Source: Methylopila sp. 73B (GTDB lineage Bacteria; Pseudomonadota; Alphaproteobacteria; Rhizobiales; Methylopilaceae). Taken from it: DNA of 64,000 bases. The stretch lies in the NCBI RefSeq assembly GCF_000526315.1, contig NZ_JAFV01000001.1, positions 3,660,501-3,724,500 of the forward strand, written 5' to 3'. The notes beneath the pieces were generated by a model. The model made no database searches. It was not told where the DNA came from and saw only the letters and a list, made by a program, of their open reading frames with translations. This document shows positions 16,712-25,366 of the stretch, piece after piece (the stretch's first letter is position 1; the number at the start of each line of letters is the position of its first letter). The translations under genes and the position numbers were made by a program.

Positions 16712-17851
16712 TCAGACGTAGCAGGGACCCTCGATCAGCGGGTGCGCGGCGATGAAGGCTTCGTCGATCTCGAGGCCGAGGCCGGGCTTCTCCTGCGGGC
16801 GGACGCCGCCGTCCGCGCCGATGACGTAAGGCGTCCCGCCGATCTCGTCGCGGAAGGGGTTCGCCTTGGCGACGTCGCCCTCGAAGTAGCCGGGGTTGTC
16901 GACGGCGGCCAGCATGTGGATCGTCGCCGCCATGTTGATGCCGGTGGCGGAGGTGTGCGGATTGACCGTGATCCGCTGGGCCGACGCCATCGCCGCGATG
17001 CGGAGCGACTCGGTCAGGCCGCCGGTCTTGGACAGGTCCGGCTGCACGAAGGACACCGCGCCGTCCTCCAGCAGACGGCTGAACTCGAACCGGGTGAAGT
17101 GGTTCTCGCCGGCGGCGAGCGGCGTCCGACCGAGCTTCGCGGCCTGGATGTAGGCGCGGTAGTCATGGGGCGAGAACGGCTCCTCGAGCCAGCCGATCGC
17201 CAGCTCGTCATAGGCGGGCGTCACGCGTCGGACGTCGTCGAGGGTGTAGCCCGTGTTGGCGTCCACCAGGATGTCGACGTCGGGGCCGACCGCCGACCGG
17301 ACGGCGCGGGCGCGGGCGATGTCGCGGGAAGGGGTGTCGCCCACCCGGAGCTTCAGCGCCTTGTAGCCCTCCGCCACGTAGCCCTGCGCCTCTTCGGCGA
17401 GCGACGCCGGGTCCTGCCAGCCGAGCGAGATGCCGCCGGCGTAGGCCTTGATCGAGCGGGACGCGCCGCCGAGCAACCGGTAGAGCGGCCAGCCGCAGGC
17501 CTTTCCGCGGATGTCCCAGAGCGCGAGATCGAGGCCGGACAGCGCAAGCGCCGCGGCGGCGCCCATGCCGTGGCTCGCGAGCTGCATCTTGTAGACGCGC
17601 GCCCAGACCGCGACGACGTCGAGCGCGTCCATGCCCAGCACCAGTTCGGACAGCGTCGTGTCGATCAGCTTCGCGACCGCGCCGGGGCAGCGGCCGTGAT
17701 GGGCCTCGCCCCAGCCCACGAGCCCCTCGTCGGTCTCGACCTTCAGCAGCACCGCGTCGCGCTTCACCGCCCGCCCGATGCCGAGCGTGACGTTCTGGCC
17801 CTCCGGCACGCGGTAGGACACGGGCACGGCGCGGATCGATCGGATCTTCAT
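16712..17851 (-). CDS. Mandelate racemase/muconate lactonizing enzyme family protein (copy 1)
   Basis: A 379-residue enolase-superfamily enzyme, which abstracts a proton next to a carboxylate with the help of Mg2+. It has an N-terminal capping domain (1-130) and a barrel with KALKLRVG (Lys167 in the KxK/R position), metal ligands Asp197 (VDANTGY), Glu223 or Glu224 (LEEP) and Glu249 (AGEN), and a general-base histidine at 299 (NPHTS). These features suit acid-sugar dehydratases or racemases. It is the last gene of the leftward operon that also encodes a second, diverged family member, a FAH-family enzyme and a dehydrogenase. Confidence 0.92.
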   Translation of the reverse strand: MKIRSIRAVPVSYRVPEGQNVTLGIGRAVKRDAVLLKVETDEGLVGWGEAHHGRCPGAVAKLIDTTLSELVLGMDALDVVAVWARVYKMQLASHGMGAAAALALSGLDLALWDIRGKACGWPLYRLLGGASRSIKAYAGGISLGWQDPASLAEEAQGYVAEGYKALKLRVGDTPSRDIARARAVRSAVGPDVDILVDANTGYTLDDVRRVTPAYDELAIGWLEEPFSPHDYRAYIQAAKLGRTPLAAGENHFTRFEFSRLLEDGAVSFVQPDLSKTGGLTESLRIAAMASAQRITVNPHTSATGINMAATIHMLAAVDNPGYFEGDVAKANPFRDEIGGTPYVIGADGGVRPQEKPGLGLEIDEAFIAAHPLIEGPCYV

Positions 17852-17871
17852 GGGGCGGGCCTTTCGAAGGA

Positions 17872-18858
17872 TTACGCGGGGACCGCGCCGTAGCAGTCCG
17901 GATTGACGAGATTCTTGGGGCGCTCGCCTGCGAGGATGCGGAGCATCTCCTCGGCCGCGCCCATGCTCATGGCGCGCAGGCTGGTCGCGGTGACGCCCGC
18001 GACGTGGGGCGTCGCCAGCACGTTCGGAGCCCCGAGAATCGCGGCGTCGGGCGCGAGCGGCTGGACGTCGTGGACGTCCACGGCCGCGCCGCCGATCCGG
18101 CCCTCCTGGAGCGCCGCGACCAGCGCCGCGGTGTCGACCACCGCGGCGCGGGCGACGTTGACCAGAAGAGCGCCGGGCTTCATCAGGCCGATCAGACGGG
18201 CGTCGACCAGCCCGCGGGTGGTTTCATTAAGCGGGCAGGCGATGACGACGGCGTCGCTGTCCGCAAACAGGCGGTCGATGGCGACGGGCTCCACGCCTTC
18301 GGGAAGGTTCGCGAGCGTCCGCGACGCGCCGAGCACCCGCATCCCGAAGCCGTTTCGCGCGATCGCCGCCACGCGGCGGCCGATCTCGCCCACGCCGAGG
18401 ATCCCGAGCGTCGAACCCGCGATCTCGCCGGTCCCGTCGGCGAGCGGACGCGCCGCCGCCCAGCCGTCGCGACGCAGCGTGGCGTCGAGGCCCGCCAACG
18501 GCCGCCGCAGCGCGAGCAGAGCGCCGATGACGTATTCGGCGACCGCCTGCGTATTGCTGCCGGGGAGGTTCGCGACCGGGACGCCCGCCGCCGTCGCCGC
18601 CGCCACCGGGATGAAGTCGAGCCCCACGCCATGGCGCACGATGCCCTTCAGCCGGGGCGCGTGGGCGACGATGTCGTCGGGAAGCTTCGCCCGCACCACG
18701 ATGCCGTCGACGTCGCCGGCGAGCCGGCGCAGCGTGTCGGGCGCGACGTCCGGGGCGACGACGAGGTCGGCGGCCGCGGCGAGCAGGGCCTCCGCGTCGG
18801 GGTGGACGGCGTTGGTGAGAAGCAGCCTCGGCCTGCCGGCCAGATCGACGTCAGCCAT
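17872..18858 (-). CDS. D-2-hydroxyacid dehydrogenase (NAD-dependent)
   Basis: A 328-residue member of the D-isomer-specific 2-hydroxyacid dehydrogenase family, interconverting 2-hydroxy and 2-keto acids. Visible are GILGVGEIGRRVA (Rossmann loop), the substrate-binding segment VRHGVGLDFIPVAAAT, the catalytic arginine in VNVARAAVVD, and the C-terminal ATPHVAG with the catalytic His. The ATG at 18858 overlaps the stop of the FAH gene by eight bases and begins MADVDL; upstream in-frame sequence belongs to the previous gene. The operon context suggests it acts on a sugar-acid-derived keto acid. Confidence 0.92.
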   Translation of the reverse strand: MADVDLAGRPRLLLTNAVHPDAEALLAAAADLVVAPDVAPDTLRRLAGDVDGIVVRAKLPDDIVAHAPRLKGIVRHGVGLDFIPVAAATAAGVPVANLPGSNTQAVAEYVIGALLALRRPLAGLDATLRRDGWAAARPLADGTGEIAGSTLGILGVGEIGRRVAAIARNGFGMRVLGASRTLANLPEGVEPVAIDRLFADSDAVVIACPLNETTRGLVDARLIGLMKPGALLVNVARAAVVDTAALVAALQEGRIGGAAVDVHDVQPLAPDAAILGAPNVLATPHVAGVTATSLRAMSMGAAEEMLRILAGERPKNLVNPDCYGAVPA

Positions 18859-19741
18859 TCCAGGGGGCGCCTTCCACGACGGGGTTTTCGAGCGTGCCAA
18901 GTCCCGCGACGCTCGCGCGCATCACGGCGCCGGGCGTGAGCCAGGTCGGCGGAGTCTGCACTGGCGCGACCCCCGCCGGGGTGCCGGTCGCGATCACGTC
19001 GCCCGGCTCCAGCGGACCGTCCTGCGACAGGATCGCGATGAGCTGGTCGACGTCGAACAGCAGGTCGGCGGTGGTCCCGCTCTGGCGGGTGACGCCGTCG
19101 ACCGTCAGCGTCACGGCGAGCGCGTGCGGGTCGGGGATCTCGTCGACGGTCGCGAGGTAAGGCCCGAACGGGCCGAAGGTCTCGATGTTCTTGCCGCGGT
19201 CGAACGAGCCGTCCGCGCGGATCAGCTGGCTCGCGCTCACGTCGTTGAACGCCGCGTAGCCGGCGACATGGGCCCGCGCCTCCTCCGCGGACACGCGGGA
19301 GGCGCGACGACCGATGACGACGGCGAGCTCGGCCTCATAGGTGCATCCGCCGACGCCCGCCGGCAGCGCGACAGCGGCGCCGGGCCCGACGACCGTGTCC
19401 GGCGACTTCATGAACAGCGGCGGCCGCGCGGGATGCGGCATGCCCCGTTCCTTCAGCGCGCAGACGTAGTTGTGCGCGATCCCGAAGATGCGGCGGGGCG
19501 TGAAGGGCGCGAGCAGCGTCACCTCGGCCAAAGGCAGGAGCGCCTCGGGCGCGGGCGTCGCGGCTGAGATCCGCGCGGCGACCGCGGCGAGGCCCTCCGC
19601 CACGAAGCGGGCGACGTCCGGCGTGAGGCCGCCGAGCGCCTCCGCCATGGAAGCGTGGCGAAGGTCGAGCACGGCGTCGCGCTCATCGAGCAGAACGCCG
19701 GCGCGATCGCCCTGGGCGTCGCAGAAGGTGACGAAGCGCAT
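18851..19741 (-). CDS. Fumarylacetoacetate hydrolase family protein
   Basis: A 296-residue FAH-family enzyme. This family hydrolyses or dehydrates 2,4-diketo acids, including 2-keto-4-pentenoate hydratases and 2,4-diketo-3-deoxy-sugar-acid hydrolases. The metal ligands are visible in TYEAELAVVIG (two acidic residues) and GYAAFNDVSA, and the family end is GDVIATGTPAGV. It begins three bases after the second racemase-family gene and overlaps the dehydrogenase. A set of acid-sugar dehydratase, dehydrogenase and FAH hydrolase matches non-phosphorylated deoxy-sugar-acid pathways; that match is my inference. Confidence 0.92.
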   Translation of the reverse strand: MRFVTFCDAQGDRAGVLLDERDAVLDLRHASMAEALGGLTPDVARFVAEGLAAVAARISAATPAPEALLPLAEVTLLAPFTPRRIFGIAHNYVCALKERGMPHPARPPLFMKSPDTVVGPGAAVALPAGVGGCTYEAELAVVIGRRASRVSAEEARAHVAGYAAFNDVSASQLIRADGSFDRGKNIETFGPFGPYLATVDEIPDPHALAVTLTVDGVTRQSGTTADLLFDVDQLIAILSQDGPLEPGDVIATGTPAGVAPVQTPPTWLTPGAVMRASVAGLGTLENPVVEGAPWNG

Positions 19742-19744
19742 GGG

Positions 19745-20887
19745 TCAGGCCACGCGATACTTGTCGATGATCGACCGGTCGACGTCGACGCCGAGGCCGG
19801 GCGCCGTCGGGATCTGCACCACGCCGCGGACCTGCACGATCGGCTCCTTGGCGAGATGGTCCCGGAACGGGTTCTCGCACTGCTCGAACTCGAGCAGGGG
19901 AGGGGCCGGGAACAGGCTCGGCGGCTGGTCCGGAATCGCCGCCAGGAAGTGAAGCGTCGCGGCGAGGCCCACCGCCGACCCCCAGGCGTGCGGCACGCAT
20001 TCCACGCCATGCGCGGAGGCGAGCGTCGCGATCTTCTTGCATTCCGTGATGCCGCCGGCGGCGCAGACGTCCGGCTGCACGATGTCCATCGCCTTGCGGA
20101 CGATCGCGTCCTTGAAGCCCCAGCGGGTGAACTCGTTCTCGCCGCCCGCGACCGCCATGTCCAGCGCTCGGCTGACCTCGACATAGCCGTCGATGTCCTC
20201 GGGCGAAATCGGCTCCTCGAACCACTCGATGTCGAGCTCCTCGAGCTTGCGGCCGAGGCGGATCGCGGTCGGGACCGAGAAGCAGTGGTTGGCGTCGACC
20301 ATCAGGCGGATGTCCGGCCCGATCGCGTCGCGCACCGCCTTCACGCGCTCGAAGTCCTTGGCGACGGAGCCGAGGCCGATCTTCATCTTGATCGCGGTGA
20401 AGCCGTCCCGGACGTAGCCCTCCGCCTCCTCGACCGCTTCGCCGATCAGGTTGTCGAAGTCGATGAAGTAGAGGCCGGTGGCGTAGGACTGGACCTCGGT
20501 GCGGAACGCGCCGCCGATCAGCTTGTGAACAGGTTTGCCACAGCTTTTCCCGACAATGTCCCACAGCGCGATGTCGATGCCGCTGATGGCGGCGATCGAC
20601 ATGCCTTTGGGGCCGTAGTCCTTGATGCGGTTGTAGAGGTCCTCCCAGACGACCTCCACGTCGAAGGGATCGCGGCCGATGATCCGCGGCCCGAGTTGCG
20701 TGTCGATGAAGGCCTTGGCGACGGCGGACGGACCGTAGCACTCGCCCCAGCCGACGACGCCGTCGTCGGTCTCGATCTCGACGAGGCAGGTCCCGCGGGT
20801 CTTGTAGAGCCAGCCGCGCGAGGAGGTGAAGGGCTGCTCGACCGGGGCCGCGATGACGTGGGCGGTGACTTTTTTGACCTTGGACAC
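19745..20887 (-). CDS. Mandelate racemase/muconate lactonizing enzyme family protein (copy 2)
   Basis: A 380-residue enolase-superfamily enzyme, clearly diverged from the copy at 16.7 kb. It carries a classical KMK (IKMKIG, Lys167 and Lys169), metal ligands Asp198 (VDAN), Glu224 or Glu225 (FEEP) and Glu250 (GGEN), and His300 (CVPHAWGS). Having both KxK and the histidine suggests a racemase- or dehydratase-type two-base chemistry. It sits directly after the binding-protein gene in the operon. The presence of two different family members suggests two successive, or two stereo-specific, acid-sugar steps. Confidence 0.92.
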   Translation of the reverse strand: MSKVKKVTAHVIAAPVEQPFTSSRGWLYKTRGTCLVEIETDDGVVGWGECYGPSAVAKAFIDTQLGPRIIGRDPFDVEVVWEDLYNRIKDYGPKGMSIAAISGIDIALWDIVGKSCGKPVHKLIGGAFRTEVQSYATGLYFIDFDNLIGEAVEEAEGYVRDGFTAIKMKIGLGSVAKDFERVKAVRDAIGPDIRLMVDANHCFSVPTAIRLGRKLEELDIEWFEEPISPEDIDGYVEVSRALDMAVAGGENEFTRWGFKDAIVRKAMDIVQPDVCAAGGITECKKIATLASAHGVECVPHAWGSAVGLAATLHFLAAIPDQPPSLFPAPPLLEFEQCENPFRDHLAKEPIVQVRGVVQIPTAPGLGVDVDRSIIDKYRVA

Positions 20888-20973
20888 GAAGCTCGAAGCC
20901 TTTCAGGCGGGAACGCCGGAGCCGTGCGGATCGGCGGCCCTGGGCCGCTCCCGCGATTGAGGAGGGACGCGGA

Positions 20974-21963
20974 TTACTTCGCGGCGGCCTTGAAGACCTG
21001 GCTTGCGACCGCGTTGAGGGAGGTCTGGACCTGCATGACCTCCTTCGTCAGGGCGTCGCCGGTGAGATCGTCGACCAGGAAGCCGTTGTCCTTGCCGAAG
21101 GTCTTGAAGGCGTCGCTCTGGATCGCCTTCCGCAGCCGCGCGATCAGGTCCGAGCGCGTGGCCTCGGGGAGGCCGGCGGGGGCGACGAGGTAGGCCATCT
21201 GCACCAGCGGGCCATAGGGGAACACGTCGAAACCGCGCTCCTTGAAGGTCGGCAGGTCCGGGAAGACGGCGAGCCGTTCGTTCGCGAACACGCCGAGCGG
21301 CCGGACATAGCCGCTGCGGATCTGTCCGAGGCTTTCCGAGGGCTTGAGCACGGCCGCGTCGATCTGGCCGCCGGAGAGGTCGGCGATCACCTTGGCGCCG
21401 CCGGGGTAGGGCACGTTGGTGTAGGAGGCCTTCGCCGCCCGCGCGGTCATCTCGGCGAAGATGTGGTTGAGGTTGTTGTTGCCGGGCGTGCCGATCGTCG
21501 CCACCCGGTCCTTGCCCATGAAGGCGAGGAAGTCCTCGATCGTCTTGTGGGGCGACGAGGCCGCCACCAGCAGCATCAGCGGATCGGTGGAGACGCGGGC
21601 GAGATGGGTGAACTGCTCGTTCTTCAGCGGCGCGAGCCCCTGCGCGATGACGGCGAGCGTCGAGCTCGTGCCCATGCCGAGCGTGTAGCCGTCCGGATCC
21701 GCGCTCGCGACGCGCCTCATGCCGATCGCGCCCGTCGCGCCGGGCATGTTCTCGACGATGATCCGCATGCCGTCCTGCTGCAGCAACGGCTGGAGGATGC
21801 GGGCGGCGATGTCGTTGGAGCCGCCTGCGTTCCACGGCACGATCAGCGTCACCTCGCGCGCCGGAAAGGCCTGGGCATGGGCGGACCGTATCAAGGCGCC
21901 GGAGCCCGCAAGCGCTCCGGCGCCGGCCAGTCCCGCAAGGAGCGAGCGGCGTGAGAGGATCAT
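20974..21963 (-). CDS. Tripartite tricarboxylate transporter substrate-binding protein (Bug/TctC family)
   Basis: A 329-residue periplasmic solute receptor of the Bug family. The ATG at 21963 starts MILSRRSLLAGLAGAG, a Tat-like double-arginine signal with cleavage after AHA; then come REVTLIVPWNAGGSND (the family-typical ligand loop) and two alpha/beta lobes. These proteins bind carboxylated compounds for TctA/TctB permeases, but no tctA or tctB gene lies nearby, so it is an orphan receptor as is common in the family. As first gene of the leftward operon it faces the GntR regulator and probably binds the sugar acid or its precursor. Confidence 0.92.
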   Translation of the reverse strand: MILSRRSLLAGLAGAGALAGSGALIRSAHAQAFPAREVTLIVPWNAGGSNDIAARILQPLLQQDGMRIIVENMPGATGAIGMRRVASADPDGYTLGMGTSSTLAVIAQGLAPLKNEQFTHLARVSTDPLMLLVAASSPHKTIEDFLAFMGKDRVATIGTPGNNNLNHIFAEMTARAAKASYTNVPYPGGAKVIADLSGGQIDAAVLKPSESLGQIRSGYVRPLGVFANERLAVFPDLPTFKERGFDVFPYGPLVQMAYLVAPAGLPEATRSDLIARLRKAIQSDAFKTFGKDNGFLVDDLTGDALTKEVMQVQTSLNAVASQVFKAAAK

Positions 21964-21975
21964 GGCGTTTCCCTC

Positions 21976-22005
21976 AGTATTGTTGTGTGTTATAACAAAC
22001 ATCGA
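21976..22005. promoter_or_regulatory. Putative GntR operator with perfect palindrome at 21989-21998
   Basis: TGTTATAACA is a perfect ten-base palindrome inside an AT-rich patch between the divergent TctC-like and GntR genes. FadR/FCD-type GntR proteins bind short dyads of this kind. It lies 26-35 bases before the TctC-like start codon, where repression of the catabolic operon would be effective. Confidence 0.6.
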
Positions 22006-22105
22006 CAGAGTTGGACTGTCAAGCGGCGCGGTCGTCGCTTAACCCGGTTCGCGGAACCGAGAAGCGGGCTACCGTGGCGACGCGGGTAGTCGGAGGACGC
22101 AAGAC

Positions 22106-22795
22106 ATGGCGGGTGAGGTCGCGCTGCGGCGGATCGAGCGGGAGCCTTTGGGCGAGCTGGCGCACACGCAACTGCGCGACGCCCTGCTCGGCGGCCGCTT
22201 CGCGCCCGGCTCGACCCTGACGTTGCGGCACCTGGCCGAGACCTTCGGCGTCTCCGTCACGCCGGTCCGCGACGCCGTCTCCCGCCTGGTCGCGCTGGGC
22301 GTGCTGGAGCTCGGTCCGCGCGGGGCGGCCGTGGTGCCGGACGTGAGGATCGACGCCTTAGCCCACATCACCATGGTGCGCACCGAACTCGAGGGCAGGG
22401 CGGCGTTCGAGGCCGCGACCCGGGCCAACCGGCGCGACGCGGCCAACCTCGCAGCGCAGCTCGACGCCATGCGCGTCGTCATCCGCGCGCAGGATTTCAC
22501 GACCTATCTCGATCTTCACCGACGCTTCCACTTCAGCGTCTATGCGCTGGCCGAGGTCCCGATCCTCTCGGGGATCATCGAGAACCTGTGGCTGCGGGCA
22601 GGCCCGGTGCTGTCGCTCGTCGTCCCCGACTACGTGCTGACGCTGAAGGGCACCGATCGGCACGCCGCGATCGTCGACGCCATCGCGCGCGGCGACGGCG
22701 CTCTGGCGCGCAAGGAGACCGCGGCCGACATCGTCGAGGCCGACGCCTATCTTCGGAGCCTCGCCGGTCCCGACGGACGGATCCGACGGGCCTAA
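22106..22795 (+). CDS. GntR family regulator (FCD domain)
   Basis: A 229-residue regulator with an N-terminal winged helix-turn-helix (residues about 15-75; LRHLAETFGVSVTPVRDAVSRL is the recognition region). The helical FCD ligand domain holds Glu/Asp/His metal ligands in its core (FHRRFHFSVY-like segment, DRHAAIVDAIARGD). FCD regulators commonly sense carboxylates such as gluconate-type acids. It is divergent from the sugar-acid-type operon and is the likely repressor of it, probably acting at the nearby TGTTATAACA palindrome. Confidence 0.92.
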   Translation: MAGEVALRRIEREPLGELAHTQLRDALLGGRFAPGSTLTLRHLAETFGVSVTPVRDAVSRLVALGVLELGPRGAAVVPDVRIDALAHITMVRTELEGRAAFEAATRANRRDAANLAAQLDAMRVVIRAQDFTTYLDLHRRFHFSVYALAEVPILSGIIENLWLRAGPVLSLVVPDYVLTLKGTDRHAAIVDAIARGDGALARKETAADIVEADAYLRSLAGPDGRIRRA

Positions 22796-23051
22796 GGGTC
22801 GCGCCAGACGGCTGCCGCCCGTCGCTCTCTACCCGAAAATGACCTTCACACGCCTCAGGTTGAGGCTTGGGCGGCGTGGCCGACGGAGAGGATGGTCATC
22901 TCCCGCGGCCCCGGATCAGGCGGACGAAGGCGCCGTCCCCGATCTTGCGCCCGGCGAGGGACGAGGGAGCCCCCTCGACGTGAGACGTCAGCTTGACGAT
23001 GCGCGCGGGAACCCGACCGTGCGCGCGCCGTTGGGCTTGGGGAGAGCAGCC

Positions 23052-23255
23052 ATGTCCGAGGACTTCAAGGCGTCAGATAAAGATCAGAACCGCGTTCCCA
23101 ACGAGGGGCTGGCGCCCCGCCGCGGCAAGTCGCTCACGGTGTTCGTCATTCTCGCAGTCGCCATCGTCAGCGTCATGCTTTTCGTCTCGAACCGCTCAAG
23201 CGACGTGAAGAACGACCCGAAGGAGACCGCCCCCACGACCCAGCCGAGGCTCTAG
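23052..23255 (+). CDS. Small single-pass membrane protein, unknown function
   Basis: A 67-residue hypothetical protein. A polar N-terminus (MSEDFKASDKDQ) is followed by basic residues, one hydrophobic helix (about residues 28-45, VFVILAVAIVSVMLFV) and a charged tail. A GGAGAG ribosome site precedes the ATG, and the codon usage matches the genome. The 256 bases between the GntR gene and this one hold nothing I can identify. The function is not known; orientation of the helix by the positive-inside rule places the N-terminus in the cytoplasm. Confidence 0.6.
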   Translation: MSEDFKASDKDQNRVPNEGLAPRRGKSLTVFVILAVAIVSVMLFVSNRSSDVKNDPKETAPTTQPRL

Positions 23256-23457
23256 CCCCGGGCTGCGCCGCGGCCTGCGAAGACTGGAAGGGTCGAGGCG
23301 TCGGCGCGGACAGGCGCCGTCGCCGCGCGGCTCTCGACGTTCGGCGCCAACGCCGCCAAACTCTGCTTGTGAGGCGCGCGCTCATTGAGTTCAGCCGCAG
23401 CCGCCTCCGGCGACCCAGCTGCGTGTCGCGCGAGGTCACAGCGCCGCCCGAACAGTC

Positions 23458-23616
23458 ATGGATACGCGTTTCGCGTATATCGAGGCGGCTTCGACATGTC
23501 CAAATGACCACATCCTCCAACTTTTGGATGCCGTCGCTGGGCTACTCGGAATCGCGCTTCCCACGGACGAGATGCTTTCGCCCCAGTGGCGCATCACGAG
23601 ACCCGCGACGGTTTGA
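23458..23616 (+). CDS. Possible 52-residue hypothetical protein
   Basis: An ATG at 23458 opens a 52-codon frame, MDTRFAYIEAAS... ending RITRPATV. It has a balanced amino-acid composition and a helical, amphipathic middle (HILQLLDAVAGLLGIALP). There is no strong ribosome site, and the start overlaps a perfect 7-bp inverted repeat (23462-23468/23472-23478). It lies in the degraded strip before the island. I do not recognise it, and it may be a decayed piece of a larger gene. Confidence 0.3.
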   Translation: MDTRFAYIEAASTCPNDHILQLLDAVAGLLGIALPTDEMLSPQWRITRPATV

Positions 23617-23711
23617 AGAAGTATGGGCACAGGCGTAGGATCGCTTGTGCTTAGCGCCAGGAGCAGGCGGTTGATTTCGTTCGTCAGGAATTTGGCTGAA
23701 CATTGCCAAAT

Positions 23712-23840
23712 CCCATGAACCGGCCAGCGTTGAGCCTTGGAAAGCCGCGGGCCGCTGCAAGCGCTCGTATTCGAGTTCCGCCGTGGTCTGACGACCGGCT
23801 ATTGGCATCGCGAACAACAGGGCGACGGCGAGCGCCGCGC
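23712..23840 (-). pseudogene. Decayed copy of the small lipoprotein found at the other island end
   Basis: Minus-strand translation gives IAGRQTTAELEYERLQRPAAFQG, nearly the same as the lipoprotein encoded at 47047-47499 (LAGCQTTAELEYERSQRLAAFEG). The lipobox cysteine is changed to arginine and the remaining sequence diverges after about 40 codons. At nucleotide level the two regions align well over roughly 125 bases. It lies just outside the left attachment repeat, so it looks like a degenerated resident copy or the relic of an older insertion. Confidence 0.65.
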
Positions 23841-23914
23841 TTCACGAGGCCTGCCCCGCGCGTAGGACGACCGGCACCGGGATCGCGCGGTTAGATATCT
23901 CTCTGAAATCTTTG

Positions 23915-23967
23915 GGGATTTTTGGCGCACCCGAGAGGATTCGAACCTCTGACCTCTGCCTTCGGAG
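23915..23967. repeat. Left attachment site of the genomic island
   Basis: A 53-bp segment identical to 47511-47563. It holds the 3' half of tRNA-Arg, from the anticodon loop through the T arm and acceptor end, plus a few bases downstream. Here the 5' half of the tRNA is absent, so this is the displaced 3' end created when an element integrated into the tRNA gene. Confidence 0.9.
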
Positions 23968-24063
23968 AGCTTGTTCATCAGTATATCCTGACATCTATGA
24001 CGCCTGTAATGCGTTGAAAACGCAACACATGCTGTTATGATCGTCAACGCCGTCTCAGAAATC

Positions 24064-24085
24064 TGTGTGGGACGTTGTGTGGGAC
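24064..24085. repeat. Tandem TGTGTGGGAC repeats, left end (possible integrase arm sites)
   Basis: Two exact TGTGTGGGAC copies with a 12-base period lie about 100 bases inside the left attachment repeat and just before the integrase gene. The same motif occurs twice inside the right end (47441-47463, 13-base period). Short direct repeats at both ends of a tyrosine-integrase element are typical of arm-type binding sites; binding is inferred. Confidence 0.5.
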
Positions 24086-24094
24086 GGGCGGGCC

Positions 24095-25366
24095 GTGGCG
24101 ACGATTATCGATACTCCTTCGAAGCGGGCCAAGCTCGCGCCGCGGAGAAACCCGTACTGGCAAGGGATCTCCGGAGGACGAGGGGGCGTCTCCCTCGGCT
24201 ATCGTCGCGCGGTCAAAGGTTTCGGAACCTGGGTGGCGAAAGTCGTTTTGGACGGCCGGCGTCTGGAGGAGAGTCTCGCGGTCGCTGACGACGATGGCGC
24301 GCCCGCCGAGGCGCTGACCTACCGTGCCGCGGTCGCGGCGGCGCTGGAGTGGAGCCGTCGGCAAACCGAAGCGCTCGAACGCCGTGGCGACGACGGAGCG
24401 CCTGAGCCGACGGTCGCCTCGGCGATCGCCGAGTACCTCGGTGCGCGAGAGCGGCAAACCGTGTCTGGAAAGATCGCGCGCGGTCGCATGACAAATCATG
24501 TCCTCGCGGACGTCGCGTTTGCAGCCACGAAGCTGAGCCAACTTCGGTCGTCTACGATCGAGGCCTGGCGCGGACGTCTGGCCGTGCGTGATGAGGACGA
24601 TGAGCCCACGGTGGGACAGATGGCGCCGGCGACGCTTAACCGTCTGTTGACGGACCTGCGGGCCGCCTTGAACGCCGCCGCCGAACGCTATCGACGCGAA
24701 CTCCCCGCCCATTTGCCGCTCGAGATCAAGGTCGGGACCCGCGCCATCTCGGTCCAAACCGTCGCTCGGAAGCAATTGCTTACGGACGACGAGGTGCGGC
24801 GCCTCGTGGACGCCGCGTTCGGCGTCGATGACGATTTCGGGATGCTGGCGATCGTCGCTGCCGCCACTGGCGCGCGGTTCTCGCAGATCGCCGCGCTCCG
24901 CGTCCGCGACGTCCAGGCTGCTCGTGGGCGGGTGATGATGCCCGGCTCCCGCAAGGGGAGATCGCGATCGGCCAAGGCGGCCGTCGCCGTGCCGCTGTCC
25001 TCAGCCGTCCTGGCTCGCTTGGCGCCCGCGCTTGAGGGCCGCCGCGGCGATGAGCCTCTCCTGACGCGATGGGCCTACAAGCGCGCGGAACGGCTGAAGT
25101 GGGAGCGAGATAGGCGCGTGCCCTGGGGAGCGGCTTACGAGATCGAGCGGCCTTGGTCGGCAACGGTCGCCGCGGCAGAGCTGCCCGGAACGATCATGTA
25201 CGCGTTTCGCCACAGCTCCATTGTGCGCGGACTGGCTGCTGGCCTGCCGGTCCGCCTCGTCGCGGCGCTTCACGACACGAGCTCAGATATGATCGAGGCG
25301 CACTATGCGGCCCACATTGTCGACGCCACCGAAGAGATCGCGAGGCGCGTCGCGCTAGTTGCTTAG
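24095..25366 (+). CDS. int: Tyrosine-type integrase of the tRNA-Arg island
   Basis: A 423-residue site-specific recombinase. After an N-terminal arm-binding region comes a SAM-like core-binding domain (about 110-220) and the catalytic domain. The first arginine lies in ATGARFSQIAALRVRDV, the second basic box is YAFRHSSIVRG (Tyr replaces the usual first His), and the nucleophile tyrosine is in MIEAHYAAHI. The GTG at 24095 gives a natural MATIIDTPSKRAKL start; an earlier GTG at 24065 would translate the tandem repeats. It lies immediately inside the left attachment site and is the obvious enzyme for integration and excision of the 23.6-kb island. Confidence 0.92.
   Translation: MATIIDTPSKRAKLAPRRNPYWQGISGGRGGVSLGYRRAVKGFGTWVAKVVLDGRRLEESLAVADDDGAPAEALTYRAAVAAALEWSRRQTEALERRGDDGAPEPTVASAIAEYLGARERQTVSGKIARGRMTNHVLADVAFAATKLSQLRSSTIEAWRGRLAVRDEDDEPTVGQMAPATLNRLLTDLRAALNAAAERYRRELPAHLPLEIKVGTRAISVQTVARKQLLTDDEVRRLVDAAFGVDDDFGMLAIVAAATGARFSQIAALRVRDVQAARGRVMMPGSRKGRSRSAKAAVAVPLSSAVLARLAPALEGRRGDEPLLTRWAYKRAERLKWERDRRVPWGAAYEIERPWSATVAAAELPGTIMYAFRHSSIVRGLAAGLPVRLVAALHDTSSDMIEAHYAAHIVDATEEIARRVALVA

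Noticed and set aside
22796-23051. A frame reading into the small membrane protein from 22839
   Set aside because: The upstream part is Arg-rich and without homology-like features; a clear ribosome site supports the start at 23052.
23462-23478. Perfect 7-bp inverted repeat ATACGCG-TTT-CGCGTAT as an operator
   Set aside because: It lies inside or at the start of a small possible gene and has no promoter context. Kept only as a remark in that entry.
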